The notes beneath the pieces are model-generated. The model saw only the letters and a list, made by a program, of their open reading frames with translations. It did no database searches and had not been told where the DNA came from. DNA of 34,454 nucleotides from Methanoculleus sp. UBA303. GTDB lineage: Archaea; Halobacteriota; Methanomicrobia; Methanomicrobiales; Methanoculleaceae. The stretch covers positions 2,823 to 37,276 of the forward strand of contig DANY01000052.1 of assembly GCA_002501655.1 (NCBI GenBank), written 5' to 3'. Positions 7,382 to 15,762 of this stretch are shown piece by piece (the first letter of the stretch is position 1; every line of letters starts with the position of its first letter). Both the position numbers and the translations under genes were made by a program.

Positions 7382-8652
7382 GGGTTTTCGGGGTTGACGA
7401 CCCTCCCCATGAAGAGGATCGTGCCGGAGTCCTTCTCGACGATGAGGAAGACGAACGGGTGGTCCGCACGGAAGATGGGTGCGGTCTCCGGACCTACAGC
7501 CCCCCCGCCCGCGATGATGACGGCGGTCGCCGCCGCTGCCTCGGTTCCCTCCTCGTTCACGTCGACGAACGCCTTGTGGACGACATCGCTGATGAAGAGC
7601 ATATCCGTGCCGTCCATCCCCGAGAAGTTGGCCGCATCAGTGAACGCCGTCGGCATCCCCATCGCTGCGAGCGCCTGCGGGAGACTGTACTCCGTCTCAA
7701 GCGTGAACTTCGGGAAGACGACCCTGACGCGCCGGTCGGTCAGCGAATCCCGGATCCCGGTGAGCGTCCCGACGTCGAGAACCTCTTCTGCTGCCGTCAG
7801 GTTGTCTTCCTTCGGGAGGAGGACGAGCATCGAGAGTTCCGTTCCGTTCCCGTGCGCATACGGCATCCTGAGCACCTGGAGGGTCCCGGTCTCGGTATAT
7901 CCGTATATGGCATCCTCGTCCGTCCGGTGCATCATCTGGACCTGCACTGTCTCGTCCTGAGCGATCCGGAACGCCTCCTCCGTCGTCTCGGCGGGATCGA
8001 ACTGCTTGACCCAGGTACCCTTGAAGTAGATAGCGTTCGTGATCACGAGCCGGGTGAGGTCGTCGATCGAGTCGGCTGGGAGAAGGTCGCGGATTTTATC
8101 CTCGGTCTGCTCTTCCACCCACCGGTTGATCGTCTCCCGCGACCCCTCGGGGTCGTTGACGAAGTCGAGGTTCGTGACGTTCGCCCCGTACCAGCGTTCG
8201 GCAATCCCAGTGTAGTCCGGGAGGAACGGGTAGGTCTCCTCCGCCCAGAGGGCGTTTGCGGTGCGGAGGGTGTAGTTGCCGCTCCTCCGGTTGAGGCTGG
8301 CATCCAGCCCGGCAAACCCCGCCCGCCGGAGAGTATCGTTCGTTGGGAGGTGCAGCACCGATTCGATCTCGTCGGCGGTCGTGCCCCGGGTGCCCTCGCG
8401 GGTGATCGCGAGGGCCGACGAGATGCTGTAGGGCGAGAAGAAGAGGTTATCTCCCGCATGCGCCGGGTCGTTAGCAAGCTGCTGGTAGAGGTCGAACGCG
8501 AACCGGTTGTTCCCGGCCGCCACGCTATCGTCGGCTACGGATTCACCGGAGACTGAAGTCGTGCTCAGAGGTACGATCCCACAGACAGCCAGTCCCGCAA
8601 CAATGAGCGCCAGAACCAGGATGCCTATTCCAGAGATCAATAGTCTTTTCAT
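7378..8652 (-). CDS. Serpin (serine protease inhibitor), membrane-anchored
   Basis: Serpins trap serine or cysteine proteases by inserting a cleaved reactive loop into a beta sheet. From the ATG at 8652 the protein has 424 residues. A basic start MKRLL is followed by a hydrophobic segment (about residues 5-30), so the protein is exported and tethered outside the membrane. The fold is complete: FAFDLYQQL, FFSPYSISSALAITREGTRG, TNAIYFKGTW, and VHKAFVDVNEEGTEAAAAT. The hinge EEGTEAAAAT at 367-376 has the small residues of inhibitory serpins. The loop then runs AVIIAGGGAVG, so P1 is probably a Gly or nearby small residue. The ending FRADHPFVFLI...GRVVNP is canonical. An upstream ATG-less extension (to 8787) was rejected because it lacks serpin or signal features. 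Confidence 0.93.
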   Translation of the reverse strand: MKRLLISGIGILVLALIVAGLAVCGIVPLSTTSVSGESVADDSVAAGNNRFAFDLYQQLANDPAHAGDNLFFSPYSISSALAITREGTRGTTADEIESVLHLPTNDTLRRAGFAGLDASLNRRSGNYTLRTANALWAEETYPFLPDYTGIAERWYGANVTNLDFVNDPEGSRETINRWVEEQTEDKIRDLLPADSIDDLTRLVITNAIYFKGTWVKQFDPAETTEEAFRIAQDETVQVQMMHRTDEDAIYGYTETGTLQVLRMPYAHGNGTELSMLVLLPKEDNLTAAEEVLDVGTLTGIRDSLTDRRVRVVFPKFTLETEYSLPQALAAMGMPTAFTDAANFSGMDGTDMLFISDVVHKAFVDVNEEGTEAAAATAVIIAGGGAVGPETAPIFRADHPFVFLIVEKDSGTILFMGRVVNPENP

Positions 8653-8760
8653 CGTTCTCTCCCGTGGATGGCATCGAGGTGGCCGGTGATCCGCGAGCCG
8701 GGTAACTTTCGGGCATCCACACGGAGTCTTTCTGCAGGAAGACGATAATACCGGCGAAAA

Positions 8761-8798
8761 CGTTCGATCCCGGTCGAACGGGTTCAAAAACTATATCA
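8761..8798 (-). promoter_or_regulatory. Serpin promoter with inverted repeat
   Basis: CGTTCGA (8761-8767) and TCGAACG (8774-8780) form perfect 7-bp arms around 6 nt. On the minus strand a TATA-like TGATATAG lies at 8791-8798. This would put the start site near 8768, inside the repeat, with a leader of about 115 nt to the serpin ATG. The arrangement suggests an operator, possibly for the regulator encoded next door. Confidence 0.5.
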
Positions 8799-8799
8799 G

Positions 8800-9345
8800 T
8801 CACGTAACTTCCTCACACGCAGGATTGGGAGACTGCGTCGCTGCACGCATCTCCCGCCACCGGACGCAGGCATACGTCACGAGGACTCCCCCGATAACCA
8901 CAAGCGCGATCCCGGCAACGAGCAGCTCCACGGGAGGTCCCTCCGGGACCGGGACTCCCCCTCCCGCGAGCGGGGGCACCGGCACTTCCCGGACCGGCGC
9001 CGTCAGGAAGGCCGCGAGGGCACAGACCCCTCCGGCGAGGCTCGCCAGTCCTGCCGTCAGGATGATCCGGACCCGGGCGCTGCCGTGCGGCTGCAGGAGG
9101 GCCCGCCCCTCCGGCGTGAGCGCGTAGTACACCCAGGCGTGCCCGTCCTCCCCGGCGGCGACAAAACCGGCGTCGGCAAGCCTCTGCAGGTGGTGATGGA
9201 TCGTGGACTTTGCCAGGTCGAGGTCGTCCGCGAGCTCCGTGACCGTCATCCTGCGTTTATTCAGGGTTTTCAGGATAGTGAGCCGGGTTCCGGATGCGAG
9301 AACCTCGAACGTATCCTTCGTCAGGACGATATCGACCGGCTCCAT
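8800..9345 (-). CDS. Winged-helix (ArsR-like) regulator with membrane domain
   Basis: A 181-residue protein. Residues about 8-85 form an ArsR/HTH_20-type winged helix (VLASGTRLTILKTLNKRRMT, then LDLAKSTIHHHLQRLADAGF and a WVYYALTPEGRALL wing). Two hydrophobic helices follow at about 93-111 and 138-161, separated by a Pro/Gly-rich extracellular or loop segment. No metal-binding cysteines are visible. It would be a membrane-tethered DNA-binding protein. It lies directly upstream of the serpin gene in the same orientation and ends 12 nt before the serpin promoter repeat, so control of the serpin is a reasonable inference. The family is widespread in Methanomicrobia, and its signals are mostly unknown. 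Confidence 0.87.
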   Translation of the reverse strand: MEPVDIVLTKDTFEVLASGTRLTILKTLNKRRMTVTELADDLDLAKSTIHHHLQRLADAGFVAAGEDGHAWVYYALTPEGRALLQPHGSARVRIILTAGLASLAGGVCALAAFLTAPVREVPVPPLAGGGVPVPEGPPVELLVAGIALVVIGGVLVTYACVRWREMRAATQSPNPACEEVT

Positions 9346-9367
9346 GGGGAGTGGTTCGGGGAGGCGG

Positions 9368-9386
9368 GATATAACGATTCCGTTAT
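9368..9386 (-). promoter_or_regulatory. Promoter and inverted repeat of the membrane regulator gene
   Basis: ATAACG (9371-9376) and CGTTAT (9381-9386) are perfect arms around ATTC. The minus-strand GTTATATC at 9368-9375 is a TATA candidate about 26 nt from the ATG at 9345, so the mRNA should be leaderless. The repeat overlaps the TATA and its upstream edge, a typical place for autorepression. Confidence 0.5.
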
Positions 9387-9473
9387 CGTCTCTGCATCGT
9401 AAAATGGAGCCATTTCATGCGGCCTGGTGGGTAGGAGCAGGGAGTGACTCCTGCATCCCGCCCACACAGTGGC

Positions 9474-10190
9474 CTAACCTTCCGGTTTTTTCCCGCCCGC
9501 ACAGACGTTGTAGGCCAGGTAGGGAAGGTTCTCCTCAACGAAGGGCTCCACCTTCCGGGCGAGGTTAAAGACCGGATCTGCAAGGTTTAAGTGCGCAAAC
9601 GAGCACCTGCCGACCGATACGTCGTCAAACCCGGCCGCTCCGAGGAGAGAGGCAATCTCGGCGTTGGTGTAGTAGTGCTCGTCAAAGTCCCCCACACCCA
9701 CCTTCTTCAGGCCGACCTTCTCTCCTACCTGGTAGATGACGGGGACAAGGCTCGTAAAGACCGTCCGCGAGAGAGTGCAGATCGCGATCCGGCCGCCGGG
9801 CTTCAAGACCCGGTAGCACTCCCGGAGCATCGCCTCCGGGTCGGTGACGTAACTGAAGGCGAGGAGGCTCGCAAGGGCGTCGAAGGTGGCGTCCCGGAAC
9901 GGGAGGACGTCGGCGGTCCCGACGCAGAACCCGCTCTCCGGACAGCGCTGCCGCCCATGCCGGACCATCCCCGGGCTGATATCGAGGCCCACCGCCTCTC
10001 CGCCCTCCTCGACATAGCGCTGCACGAAGAGCCCGGTCCCGCACCCGAGGTCGAGGAGGAACCCTCTCTTCGGGAGAACGCTCATCACGTGATCGGATAT
10101 GTGCCGGTGGTAATACTTCCCGCGGTTGCCGTCGTAGCGGTCGTCGTAGATATCAGCGACCTCATCATAGTGTTGCTGTACTTTCTTCAC
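9474..10190 (-). CDS. Class I SAM-dependent methyltransferase
   Basis: A 238-residue methyltransferase of the UbiE/Methyltransf_11 type. Motif I is LLDLGCGTGLF at about 45-55, followed by VGLDISPGMV (motif post-I, acidic residue binding the ribose), ADVLPFRDATFDALAS and YRVLKPGGRIAI. The substrate cannot be read from sequence; small molecules and lipids are both possible. It begins inside the 3' end of the clamp-loader homologue gene (26-bp overlap) and is the last gene of the long minus-strand operon-like run. Confidence 0.88.
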   Translation of the reverse strand: MKKVQQHYDEVADIYDDRYDGNRGKYYHRHISDHVMSVLPKRGFLLDLGCGTGLFVQRYVEEGGEAVGLDISPGMVRHGRQRCPESGFCVGTADVLPFRDATFDALASLLAFSYVTDPEAMLRECYRVLKPGGRIAICTLSRTVFTSLVPVIYQVGEKVGLKKVGVGDFDEHYYTNAEIASLLGAAGFDDVSVGRCSFAHLNLADPVFNLARKVEPFVEENLPYLAYNVCAGGKKPEG

Positions 10191-11175
10191 TGAACACCTC
10201 CCGGGCTATCCGGGCAAGAAGTGCATTGATCTGCACAAAGTCGTTTGCGTTGTGGCAGAGCCGGTGGTCCGCGTCGGCGAGCGCGATCGCAAGTGCCGGG
10301 TGGTTGTACTCGCGCCTGACCACCTGCCGGAGTTCGTGGACGACCTCCCGCGCCGCGAGGCCGTACTCGATCATGAGCGACTCGACGATCCGGCGGGCGG
10401 CGTCGAAGTTGCCGGCTCGGAGCGCGTTGAAAGCGGAAGTTGCCACGTTCCCGGTCTCTGAGCGCGATACCTCCGCGAGGTCGAGGTCTTTTCCCGACCC
10501 GACCGCGAGCTGCAGGTACATGATCCCCCGCCGCAGGTCGCCCTGTGCAGCGTGGACGATCAGGTCGAGGTCGTCGGCGGGGCATGTGGCCGCCTCTGCG
10601 ACGAGGATCTCCTCGAGGCGAGCGCGGACGATCCCACTCTCGAGCGGGGCGAAGAAGAGCGGCAGGCACCGCGACGCAATCGCAGGTATGATCGTCGACG
10701 GCCGGGTGGTGACGAAGACGAACCGGCAGGTGGCGCTGTAGCGCTCCATGGTCCGGCGCAGGGCCTGCTGCGCCTCAAACGTCAGGGCATGGGCGTCCTC
10801 AAAGACCATCAGTTTGAAGTCGGCGTCGAGCGGGCGCATCGAGGCGTACCACTTCACGATGTACTTGAAGTTGACGATCAGGCTCTGGTCTTTGCGGTAG
10901 ACCAGGGCGAACCGCTCGTCCGCCTCGAGAGCACTCTTCCCCCTCCCGAGAAGGTCGGCGGCGCTGAAGATGGTGGTGTTCGCCTTCCAGTCCTCACCGT
11001 AGAGCCTTCGCGCCAGGCACTCGACGGCCACGGTCTTCCCGGTGCCGTGCGGGCCGGAGATGAGCATATGGGGCACGCTCCGGGCGTCCGCAAACGATAC
11101 GAGGTAGCGGACGACCTCATCCTGTCCGATGATATCATCGCACCGCTTCGGGCGGTACACCTCACTCCAGAGCAT
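10165..11175 (-). CDS. Replication factor C small-subunit homologue (second copy)
   Basis: A 336-residue AAA+ protein of the clamp-loader small-subunit family. It starts WSEVYRPKRCDDIIGQ (RFC box II). Walker A is GPHGTGKT at 41-48, Walker B is LMVFEDA at 122-128 (EDAH in place of the usual DEAD), and an SRC arginine-finger motif is at 168-170. It differs clearly from the canonical rfcS at 22248-23216 and contains a longer insertion around DLLGRGKSALEADER. Some euryarchaea, notably Methanosarcina, have two small subunits (RfcS1 and RfcS2) in one loader; this protein may be such a second subunit. It overlaps the phosphopantothenate synthetase gene by 14 bp. Confidence 0.85.
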   Translation of the reverse strand: MLWSEVYRPKRCDDIIGQDEVVRYLVSFADARSVPHMLISGPHGTGKTVAVECLARRLYGEDWKANTTIFSAADLLGRGKSALEADERFALVYRKDQSLIVNFKYIVKWYASMRPLDADFKLMVFEDAHALTFEAQQALRRTMERYSATCRFVFVTTRPSTIIPAIASRCLPLFFAPLESGIVRARLEEILVAEAATCPADDLDLIVHAAQGDLRRGIMYLQLAVGSGKDLDLAEVSRSETGNVATSAFNALRAGNFDAARRIVESLMIEYGLAAREVVHELRQVVRREYNHPALAIALADADHRLCHNANDFVQINALLARIAREVFSEESTATL

Positions 11176-11893
11176 GGGCCAGTCTCTCTCTCATCTCATC
11201 TATTGCCGCCCGGAGAAGATAGGTATTGTCAAGCGAGGTGACCAGCCGTTCGCGCTCGCCGGGGTCAAGGGAGGCGCACGCCGCGGTGATCGCGGGAATA
11301 GCACGGGTCACCTCATCGACGACGGTCAGGGTTGCCGTCCGGGCGGTCCGGGAGAGCGGGTTTAAGTCGACGGTGATGACCGCCTTACCCATCGCCCGGA
11401 GCGCCGCGCAGCGGTCCCCGTCTTCGAGCGGCACGAGGACCACGTCGGCGTCCCCGATACCCCCCGGGAGGCAGAGCCCGCGGTCGTGGGAGAGCGGGAC
11501 GAGCCGTTCCGCGGTCCCGGAGAGGACCTGGACGCCGTGCTCCTCGAGGAGCCGGGTGATCAGCCCTATACGCTCCTCCGTCCGGTGGAAGAGGTTCACC
11601 TCGACGTCCGCACCGCTCGCCCGCTGGAGCGCCGCGACCTCACGGGCCGCAAGCGCCGCCGTGTTGCCGTTCACCGATATCACCGCGTGCCGGGCGGAGA
11701 GAAGCATGGCGGCGGCCGTCCGGGCGGCGAGGAGCGCGCTCGCGGTTGTCCGTTCGCCTATCAGGTAGTCGAATGCCTCCCCGCGCCCGTGGGCGGCGAG
11801 CCCTTCCAGGGCGACGACGCCCTCACGGGCACACCGGGCCAGCCGTTCGCGGGCGATGAGAGAGCGGTAACGTGGATGGTCTTTCGGAATCAT
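11162..11893 (-). CDS. 4-phosphopantoate--beta-alanine ligase (phosphopantothenate synthetase)
   Basis: This enzyme joins 4-phosphopantoate to beta-alanine using ATP, the second step of the archaea-specific route to CoA. The 243-residue sequence is the former DUF137 family. It begins MIPKDHPRYRSLIARERL, with the internal AVISVNGNTAALAAREVAAL and VNLFHRTEERI, then VPLEDGDRCAALRAMGK and VITVDLNPLSRTA, all typical of the family. It overlaps the pantoate kinase stop by 4 nt (ATGA), and the pair catalyse consecutive reactions, which is strong contextual support. Confidence 0.93.
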   Translation of the reverse strand: MIPKDHPRYRSLIARERLARCAREGVVALEGLAAHGRGEAFDYLIGERTTASALLAARTAAAMLLSARHAVISVNGNTAALAAREVAALQRASGADVEVNLFHRTEERIGLITRLLEEHGVQVLSGTAERLVPLSHDRGLCLPGGIGDADVVLVPLEDGDRCAALRAMGKAVITVDLNPLSRTARTATLTVVDEVTRAIPAITAACASLDPGERERLVTSLDNTYLLRAAIDEMRERLAHALE

Positions 11894-12732
11894 GGTTTCA
11901 TCTCGATGAGGTATGCGCCGCGGCGTGCGACCCGGAGGCCGTAGACCTCCCCGAACCGGGAAAGTACCCGTTCTGCGTCGTCTCCGCAGGCAAAGACGCC
12001 GTTCCCGAGCATCGTCATGCTCGCCGGGACGGCGAGAGCGTCGCAGGCGCGAAGCACCTGCTGCACCCCCGGCGCAATGAGCCCGCTCTTTTCGGCGAAC
12101 CCTCGCGAGAGGAGGCAGAAGTCGGCGAGGTCCCGGGGGCAGCGGTCCGGATACGCGGCGGCTATCCGTGCCATCGCCTCAGGCGACGAGAGGACCGAGG
12201 CGGTCGGGAGCGGGCCGAGGCTCACGGCGTAGAGGGGCTCTTCCGGATAGAGCCGGGTGATCGCCGCGTGGATGCCCGGGCCCGTCCTGCAGACGACCCC
12301 GCCGGCCTGGCTCGCGGCGACGTCCCCGAGGCCGGTGCGGTGGAAGACCTCGGCCTCGTGGGCCCGGGCGGCCACCTCGTCTACGGAGAGGCCGAGGTCG
12401 AAGAGGTGGTTTGCAGCCGTGAGCGTCGATAGAAGCGCAGCCGCCGAGAGGCCGAACCCGGCGCCGATGGGGAGCCGGCACTCCGTCGTGACGCGGGCGG
12501 CGACCCCCAGACGGTCGAGAGCGTACTCGACCGGCGGCGACCCGGTGCTCGCACGGCCCCGCCGGACAACCCGGACGTCAGTCTCCGCGGCGGGGACGAC
12601 CGTCGAGCGCACCCCTTCATCGATGACCACACCGGCCCCGACGCTCCCGGTGCTCGAGGGAAGCGAGCCCTCAACGCGCCTGAAGTACCCGGATATATGC
12701 CCGGGGGAGAAGGCTACAGCAGTCCGGCCCAT
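11890..12732 (-). CDS. Pantoate kinase (GHMP kinase family)
   Basis: Pantoate kinase phosphorylates pantoate and replaces the bacterial PanC/PanK order of reactions in archaeal CoA synthesis. The 280-residue protein starts AFSPGHISGYF and has the GHMP ATP-binding motif LPIGAGFGLSAAAL at 87-100. Other family features are FHRTGLGDVAASQAGGVV and the C-terminal MTMLGNGVFA. The start overlaps the coaBC 3' end by 19 bp. Together with its two neighbours it covers the steps from pantoate to 4'-phosphopantetheine. Confidence 0.93.
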   Translation of the reverse strand: MGRTAVAFSPGHISGYFRRVEGSLPSSTGSVGAGVVIDEGVRSTVVPAAETDVRVVRRGRASTGSPPVEYALDRLGVAARVTTECRLPIGAGFGLSAAALLSTLTAANHLFDLGLSVDEVAARAHEAEVFHRTGLGDVAASQAGGVVCRTGPGIHAAITRLYPEEPLYAVSLGPLPTASVLSSPEAMARIAAAYPDRCPRDLADFCLLSRGFAEKSGLIAPGVQQVLRACDALAVPASMTMLGNGVFACGDDAERVLSRFGEVYGLRVARRGAYLIEMKP

Positions 12733-13841
12733 ATCGCTGCCGCGACCTCCTCTTTGCTCCCCGTCACGGTGGTAACCCCGCCGGCGGTCATGATACGGAA
12801 CGACCCCTCCGCCGCTCCCATCGCCGGCGGGGCGTTCACCACAACCATCCGCACACCCGATTCAAGCATCGCCCTCGCCCGCTCCTCCTCGTGCCAGCCC
12901 AGTTTGAAGGCCACCGTCACGGGGTGGAAGGCCGCCATCACCTCGTCGATGACCTTCGGAAGGGGGTCGAGCCTGACCGTCAGGGGCGAGCCGCTCGGTA
13001 TCTTCCCCTCGCGGCGCTCGGGGGCATAGTCCGATATGGCCGCCGCGCTCGCGTATATGTCGACCCCTTCGCGGCAGACCGCGAGAACCGCCGAGCGCAT
13101 ATCCGCGGCGCTCGTGGCAGGGATGTTTCGCACACAGGGGAACGTTCCGCTGTGGACCACCGTCACGTCGGCGCCGAGCCGGAAAGCCTCGAGCGCAAGC
13201 GCTTGACCCATCCGCCCGGTCGACCGGGTGGTGAGGACCCGGACATCGTCGAGGGGTTCCGCACACGCCCCGCTCGTGACGAGGACCCTTTTCCCGAGAA
13301 GCGGCCGGCCGGAGACCGCCCGCTCAGCGTGGAGGACGATGACGTCGGTATCGGCGATCTTCGCCTTCCCCTCCTCGACCTTCGGGTCGACGATATCGAT
13401 GCCCCAGGAGCGGAGCCTTCGTAAGTTCTCCGCGACCCTGGGATGGCGGTACATGCTCTCGTGCATCGCCGGGACCACCACCACCGGCATCCCCCGCCCG
13501 AGCGCAGTCGTCGCGAAGGTCGTGACCGGGGTATCGTCGATACCGGAGGCGATCTTTCCTATGGTGTTTGCCGTGCAGGGAGCGATCAGCAGGAGGTCCG
13601 CCGCCCCGCCCTCCCCGCAGTAGAGGACGTGCTCCACGAGGCCGGTGATCCGGGTTATCGCCGGCCGCCCGGTCGCGTAGGTCAGGGCGTCGGGATGGAC
13701 GATCCCCGCCGCTGCCGCGGTCATAACCGCCTGCACCGTCGCGCCCCGGCGGCGCAGAGCGTGGGCGAGTTTCACCGTCTCGACGGCTGCGATGCTCCCC
13801 GTCACGGCGAGGACCACCGTCTTTCCTGAAAGTCTCTTCAC
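12714..13841 (-). CDS. coaBC: Bifunctional phosphopantothenoylcysteine decarboxylase/synthetase
   Basis: CoaBC couples 4'-phosphopantothenate to cysteine and then decarboxylates the product to 4'-phosphopantetheine. The 375-residue protein has an N-terminal flavin-binding CoaC domain (VVLAVTGSIAAVETVKLAHA, then IAPCTANTIGKIASGI and PAMHESMYRHP). A C-terminal CoaB domain follows (VLVTSGACAEPLDDVRVLTT, RSTGRMG, AAISDYAP, and LDPLPKVIDEV). I chose the GTG at 13841 because it overlaps the upstream stop as GTGA and precedes MKRLSGKTV, the usual CoaC beginning. The longer frame to 13955 has no recognisable homology. Confidence 0.94.
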   Translation of the reverse strand: MKRLSGKTVVLAVTGSIAAVETVKLAHALRRRGATVQAVMTAAAAGIVHPDALTYATGRPAITRITGLVEHVLYCGEGGAADLLLIAPCTANTIGKIASGIDDTPVTTFATTALGRGMPVVVVPAMHESMYRHPRVAENLRRLRSWGIDIVDPKVEEGKAKIADTDVIVLHAERAVSGRPLLGKRVLVTSGACAEPLDDVRVLTTRSTGRMGQALALEAFRLGADVTVVHSGTFPCVRNIPATSAADMRSAVLAVCREGVDIYASAAAISDYAPERREGKIPSGSPLTVRLDPLPKVIDEVMAAFHPVTVAFKLGWHEEERARAMLESGVRMVVVNAPPAMGAAEGSFRIMTAGGVTTVTGSKEEVAAAIWAGLL

Positions 13842-14707
13842 GATATTGTCACATCCTGCACCATATGCCACGCATGCGGGCCGTACTTCTTCACCCGGCG
13901 GGCGGTTATCGCCGCCGAGAACCCGGCATCCGCCACCGCTTCCCGGATCGCGCACGTCTGCTCCCCGATACTGTGGACGTGGAGCACGCTTCCGCTCCGG
14001 ACGTGGGCGAGGACCTCGGCGAGCATCGCCGGGGCATCGAAGTGCCCCATCAGGACCCGGTCGTAGACCCCGGCAAGCAGCCTCCGGCAGTCCCCGACCT
14101 CTGCCGTGACCCGGTCCGCAACATGGTTTGCCATAATGTTTCGCTGCAGGTATTCAAATGCTGTCGGATTGATCTCCATCGCGTGGACCCGTGCGCCGCT
14201 ACAGGCTGCAGGTATGGAGAAGTAGCCTATCCCGGCGAACATATCGGCAACCCGCTCCCCGGGACGGACGAGGGAGGCAATCCTCGCCTTCTCAGTGCGG
14301 TTGCCTTGCGCAAACATCACCCGGCACGGGTCGAGGATGAAGGTGTAGCCCTGTTCGCGGTGCCGCACCTCGCCGGCGGTGCCGTAGAGGACCTCCACAT
14401 CCGGGACGCGCATCGCGCCCGAAAACCCTTTCACCCTGACGACTCCCCGGGGGCGGCAGTGCCCCACGATCGCGGTGAGTTCCTCCTCCGACGGCTCGTC
14501 GCCGTGGAGAACCGCTATATCCCCGACGAGGTGGTAACCGCGCCCCCGGTAACCCTCCCGCTCGGGAAGGTCCGTATCGGCTGCATACCCCTCCCTGACC
14601 GGGACCCAGGCGGTGCCGTCGCGGACGTAGGGCCTGCGGGTGCGGTCCACCCACTCCGCATCCAGGAGGCCGACGAGGGCGCCCGCCGGCACCTTCCGCG
14701 CACGCAT
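13838..14707 (-). CDS. taw2: Taw2-like tRNA wyosine aminocarboxypropyltransferase (Trm5/Taw2 family)
   Basis: Taw2 transfers the aminocarboxypropyl group of S-adenosylmethionine to 4-demethylwyosine at position 37 of tRNA-Phe. The 289-residue protein has a Trm5/Taw2 fold. An N-terminal domain includes DIAVLHGDEPSEEELTAIVG, followed by EQGYTFILDPCRVMFAQGNRT. The SAM site is VADMFAGIGYFSIPAA, with AMEINPTAFEYLQRNIMAN next. The YDRVLMGHFDAP motif replaces the N-x-P-P of methyltransferases such as Trm5, which favours Taw2, but a Trm5-like methylase cannot be fully excluded. The ATG at 14707 follows GGTGAGG; a GTG at 14719 overlapping the nmd3 stop is the alternative. Confidence 0.8.
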   Translation of the reverse strand: MRARKVPAGALVGLLDAEWVDRTRRPYVRDGTAWVPVREGYAADTDLPEREGYRGRGYHLVGDIAVLHGDEPSEEELTAIVGHCRPRGVVRVKGFSGAMRVPDVEVLYGTAGEVRHREQGYTFILDPCRVMFAQGNRTEKARIASLVRPGERVADMFAGIGYFSIPAACSGARVHAMEINPTAFEYLQRNIMANHVADRVTAEVGDCRRLLAGVYDRVLMGHFDAPAMLAEVLAHVRSGSVLHVHSIGEQTCAIREAVADAGFSAAITARRVKKYGPHAWHMVQDVTIS

Positions 14708-14715
14708 GGCGGACC

Positions 14716-15759
14716 TCACCCGACGATGACCAGGCGGTCCTGCTCTTCGTCGCGGAGCACCCGGATCGGCTGCCCCTCCACCGGGAACGTCCAGGGCACC
14801 GGGTTCAATTCCCGCGTCCGGTAGGTCTTCGGGTCCATGAGCCCCACGAGATTCGGCTCCGTGAAGACGACGAGTGCAGACTCGGCCTCACGGATGTTTC
14901 CTATGAGACGCTCGACCTCGTCCTCGGCGAGTGTCCGGGTCATGCCGGTCTGCAGGTCGAAGACCCGGAGGCGCCGCCCGTCGATATCGCGCACCTCAAA
15001 GTAGTTGCCCCGGGATACCCCCACATCCCCTTTCTGGTAGTAGGGGAGGCGGATGGAGTAGGTGACGCGGTAGAGCGCCTTGCCGTCCTTCTCGCCGACC
15101 AGTTTCGGATGGGTCGTATACCGCCCGCCGAGCGCCCCCGTTATCATCCGGGCGATCGTCTGGCCGAGGTGCTGGGACCCGACGGTTATATCGACACCGT
15201 CCTTTGACTCCTCAAGGTCTGATATGAACGAGAGGCGGTCCCCCGACTCCTGGAGGGATTCTTCGGCCTGTTCTGCAATATTCGTGGCGATCTCACGCTC
15301 GTAGGCGTTGATCTTCCGTTCAGTCGCCCGCACCTGGACGATCCCCTCGTAGTAGCCGCCGGATATGCGGCTGCACCGGTCGCAGGCCTCCTTCTGCCAG
15401 AGGATCTCGACCTCGCAGGTGCCCCGGACCGGGACCGAGTAGAGGGTCCCCTCTACGTCGACGGTACAGGTCGTCCTGTTCGGCCCGGTCTCTTCCGACC
15501 GGACGGTGACCCTGATATCCTTCGCATCGGTGTGGATGCTCGTCGCCGATACAGCCAGTTCGGCGATGAAGTCCTCGCGCGGCATCCGCAGGTCCGACCA
15601 GGTCTTGCCGCGCTTCTGCGAATCGCAGACCGGACAGTAGACCGCGATCACACGGGTCTCGCAGGTGAGCAACCGGGTGTCCGCGGCCCGGCACTGGGGG
15701 CAGAGCCCTTCCTCGGTCGGCTCCCCGCAACGGGGGCAGATGCTAGTCAGTATGGTCAT
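14716..15759 (-). CDS. nmd3: NMD3 family ribosome-associated protein
   Basis: Archaeal NMD3 is the homologue of the eukaryotic 60S export adaptor and binds the large ribosomal subunit. The 347-residue protein starts with zinc-binding pairs: CPRCGEPTEEGLCPQC at 8-23, CPVC near 42-45, and a later CDRC near 131-134. The central part contains GGYYEGIVQVR, then DLEESKDGVDITVGS and GEKDGKALYRVTYSIRLP, typical of the NMD3 core. It lacks the eukaryotic nuclear-export tail, as all archaeal forms do. DUF424 lies 3 nt upstream, consistent with a translation-related gene pair. Confidence 0.92.
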   Translation of the reverse strand: MTILTSICPRCGEPTEEGLCPQCRAADTRLLTCETRVIAVYCPVCDSQKRGKTWSDLRMPREDFIAELAVSATSIHTDAKDIRVTVRSEETGPNRTTCTVDVEGTLYSVPVRGTCEVEILWQKEACDRCSRISGGYYEGIVQVRATERKINAYEREIATNIAEQAEESLQESGDRLSFISDLEESKDGVDITVGSQHLGQTIARMITGALGGRYTTHPKLVGEKDGKALYRVTYSIRLPYYQKGDVGVSRGNYFEVRDIDGRRLRVFDLQTGMTRTLAEDEVERLIGNIREAESALVVFTEPNLVGLMDPKTYRTRELNPVPWTFPVEGQPIRVLRDEEQDRLVIVG

Positions 15760-15762
15760 AGA

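Noticed and set aside
7021..8556. A 511-codon open frame on the plus strand
   Set aside because: It is antisense to the serpin, His/Arg/Asp-rich with no domain, and an effect of high G+C codon usage.
8653..8787. Longer N-terminus of the serpin
   Set aside because: The additional 45 residues are Arg/Pro/Cys-rich and lie across the predicted promoter; the ATG at 8652 is followed directly by a signal-anchor.
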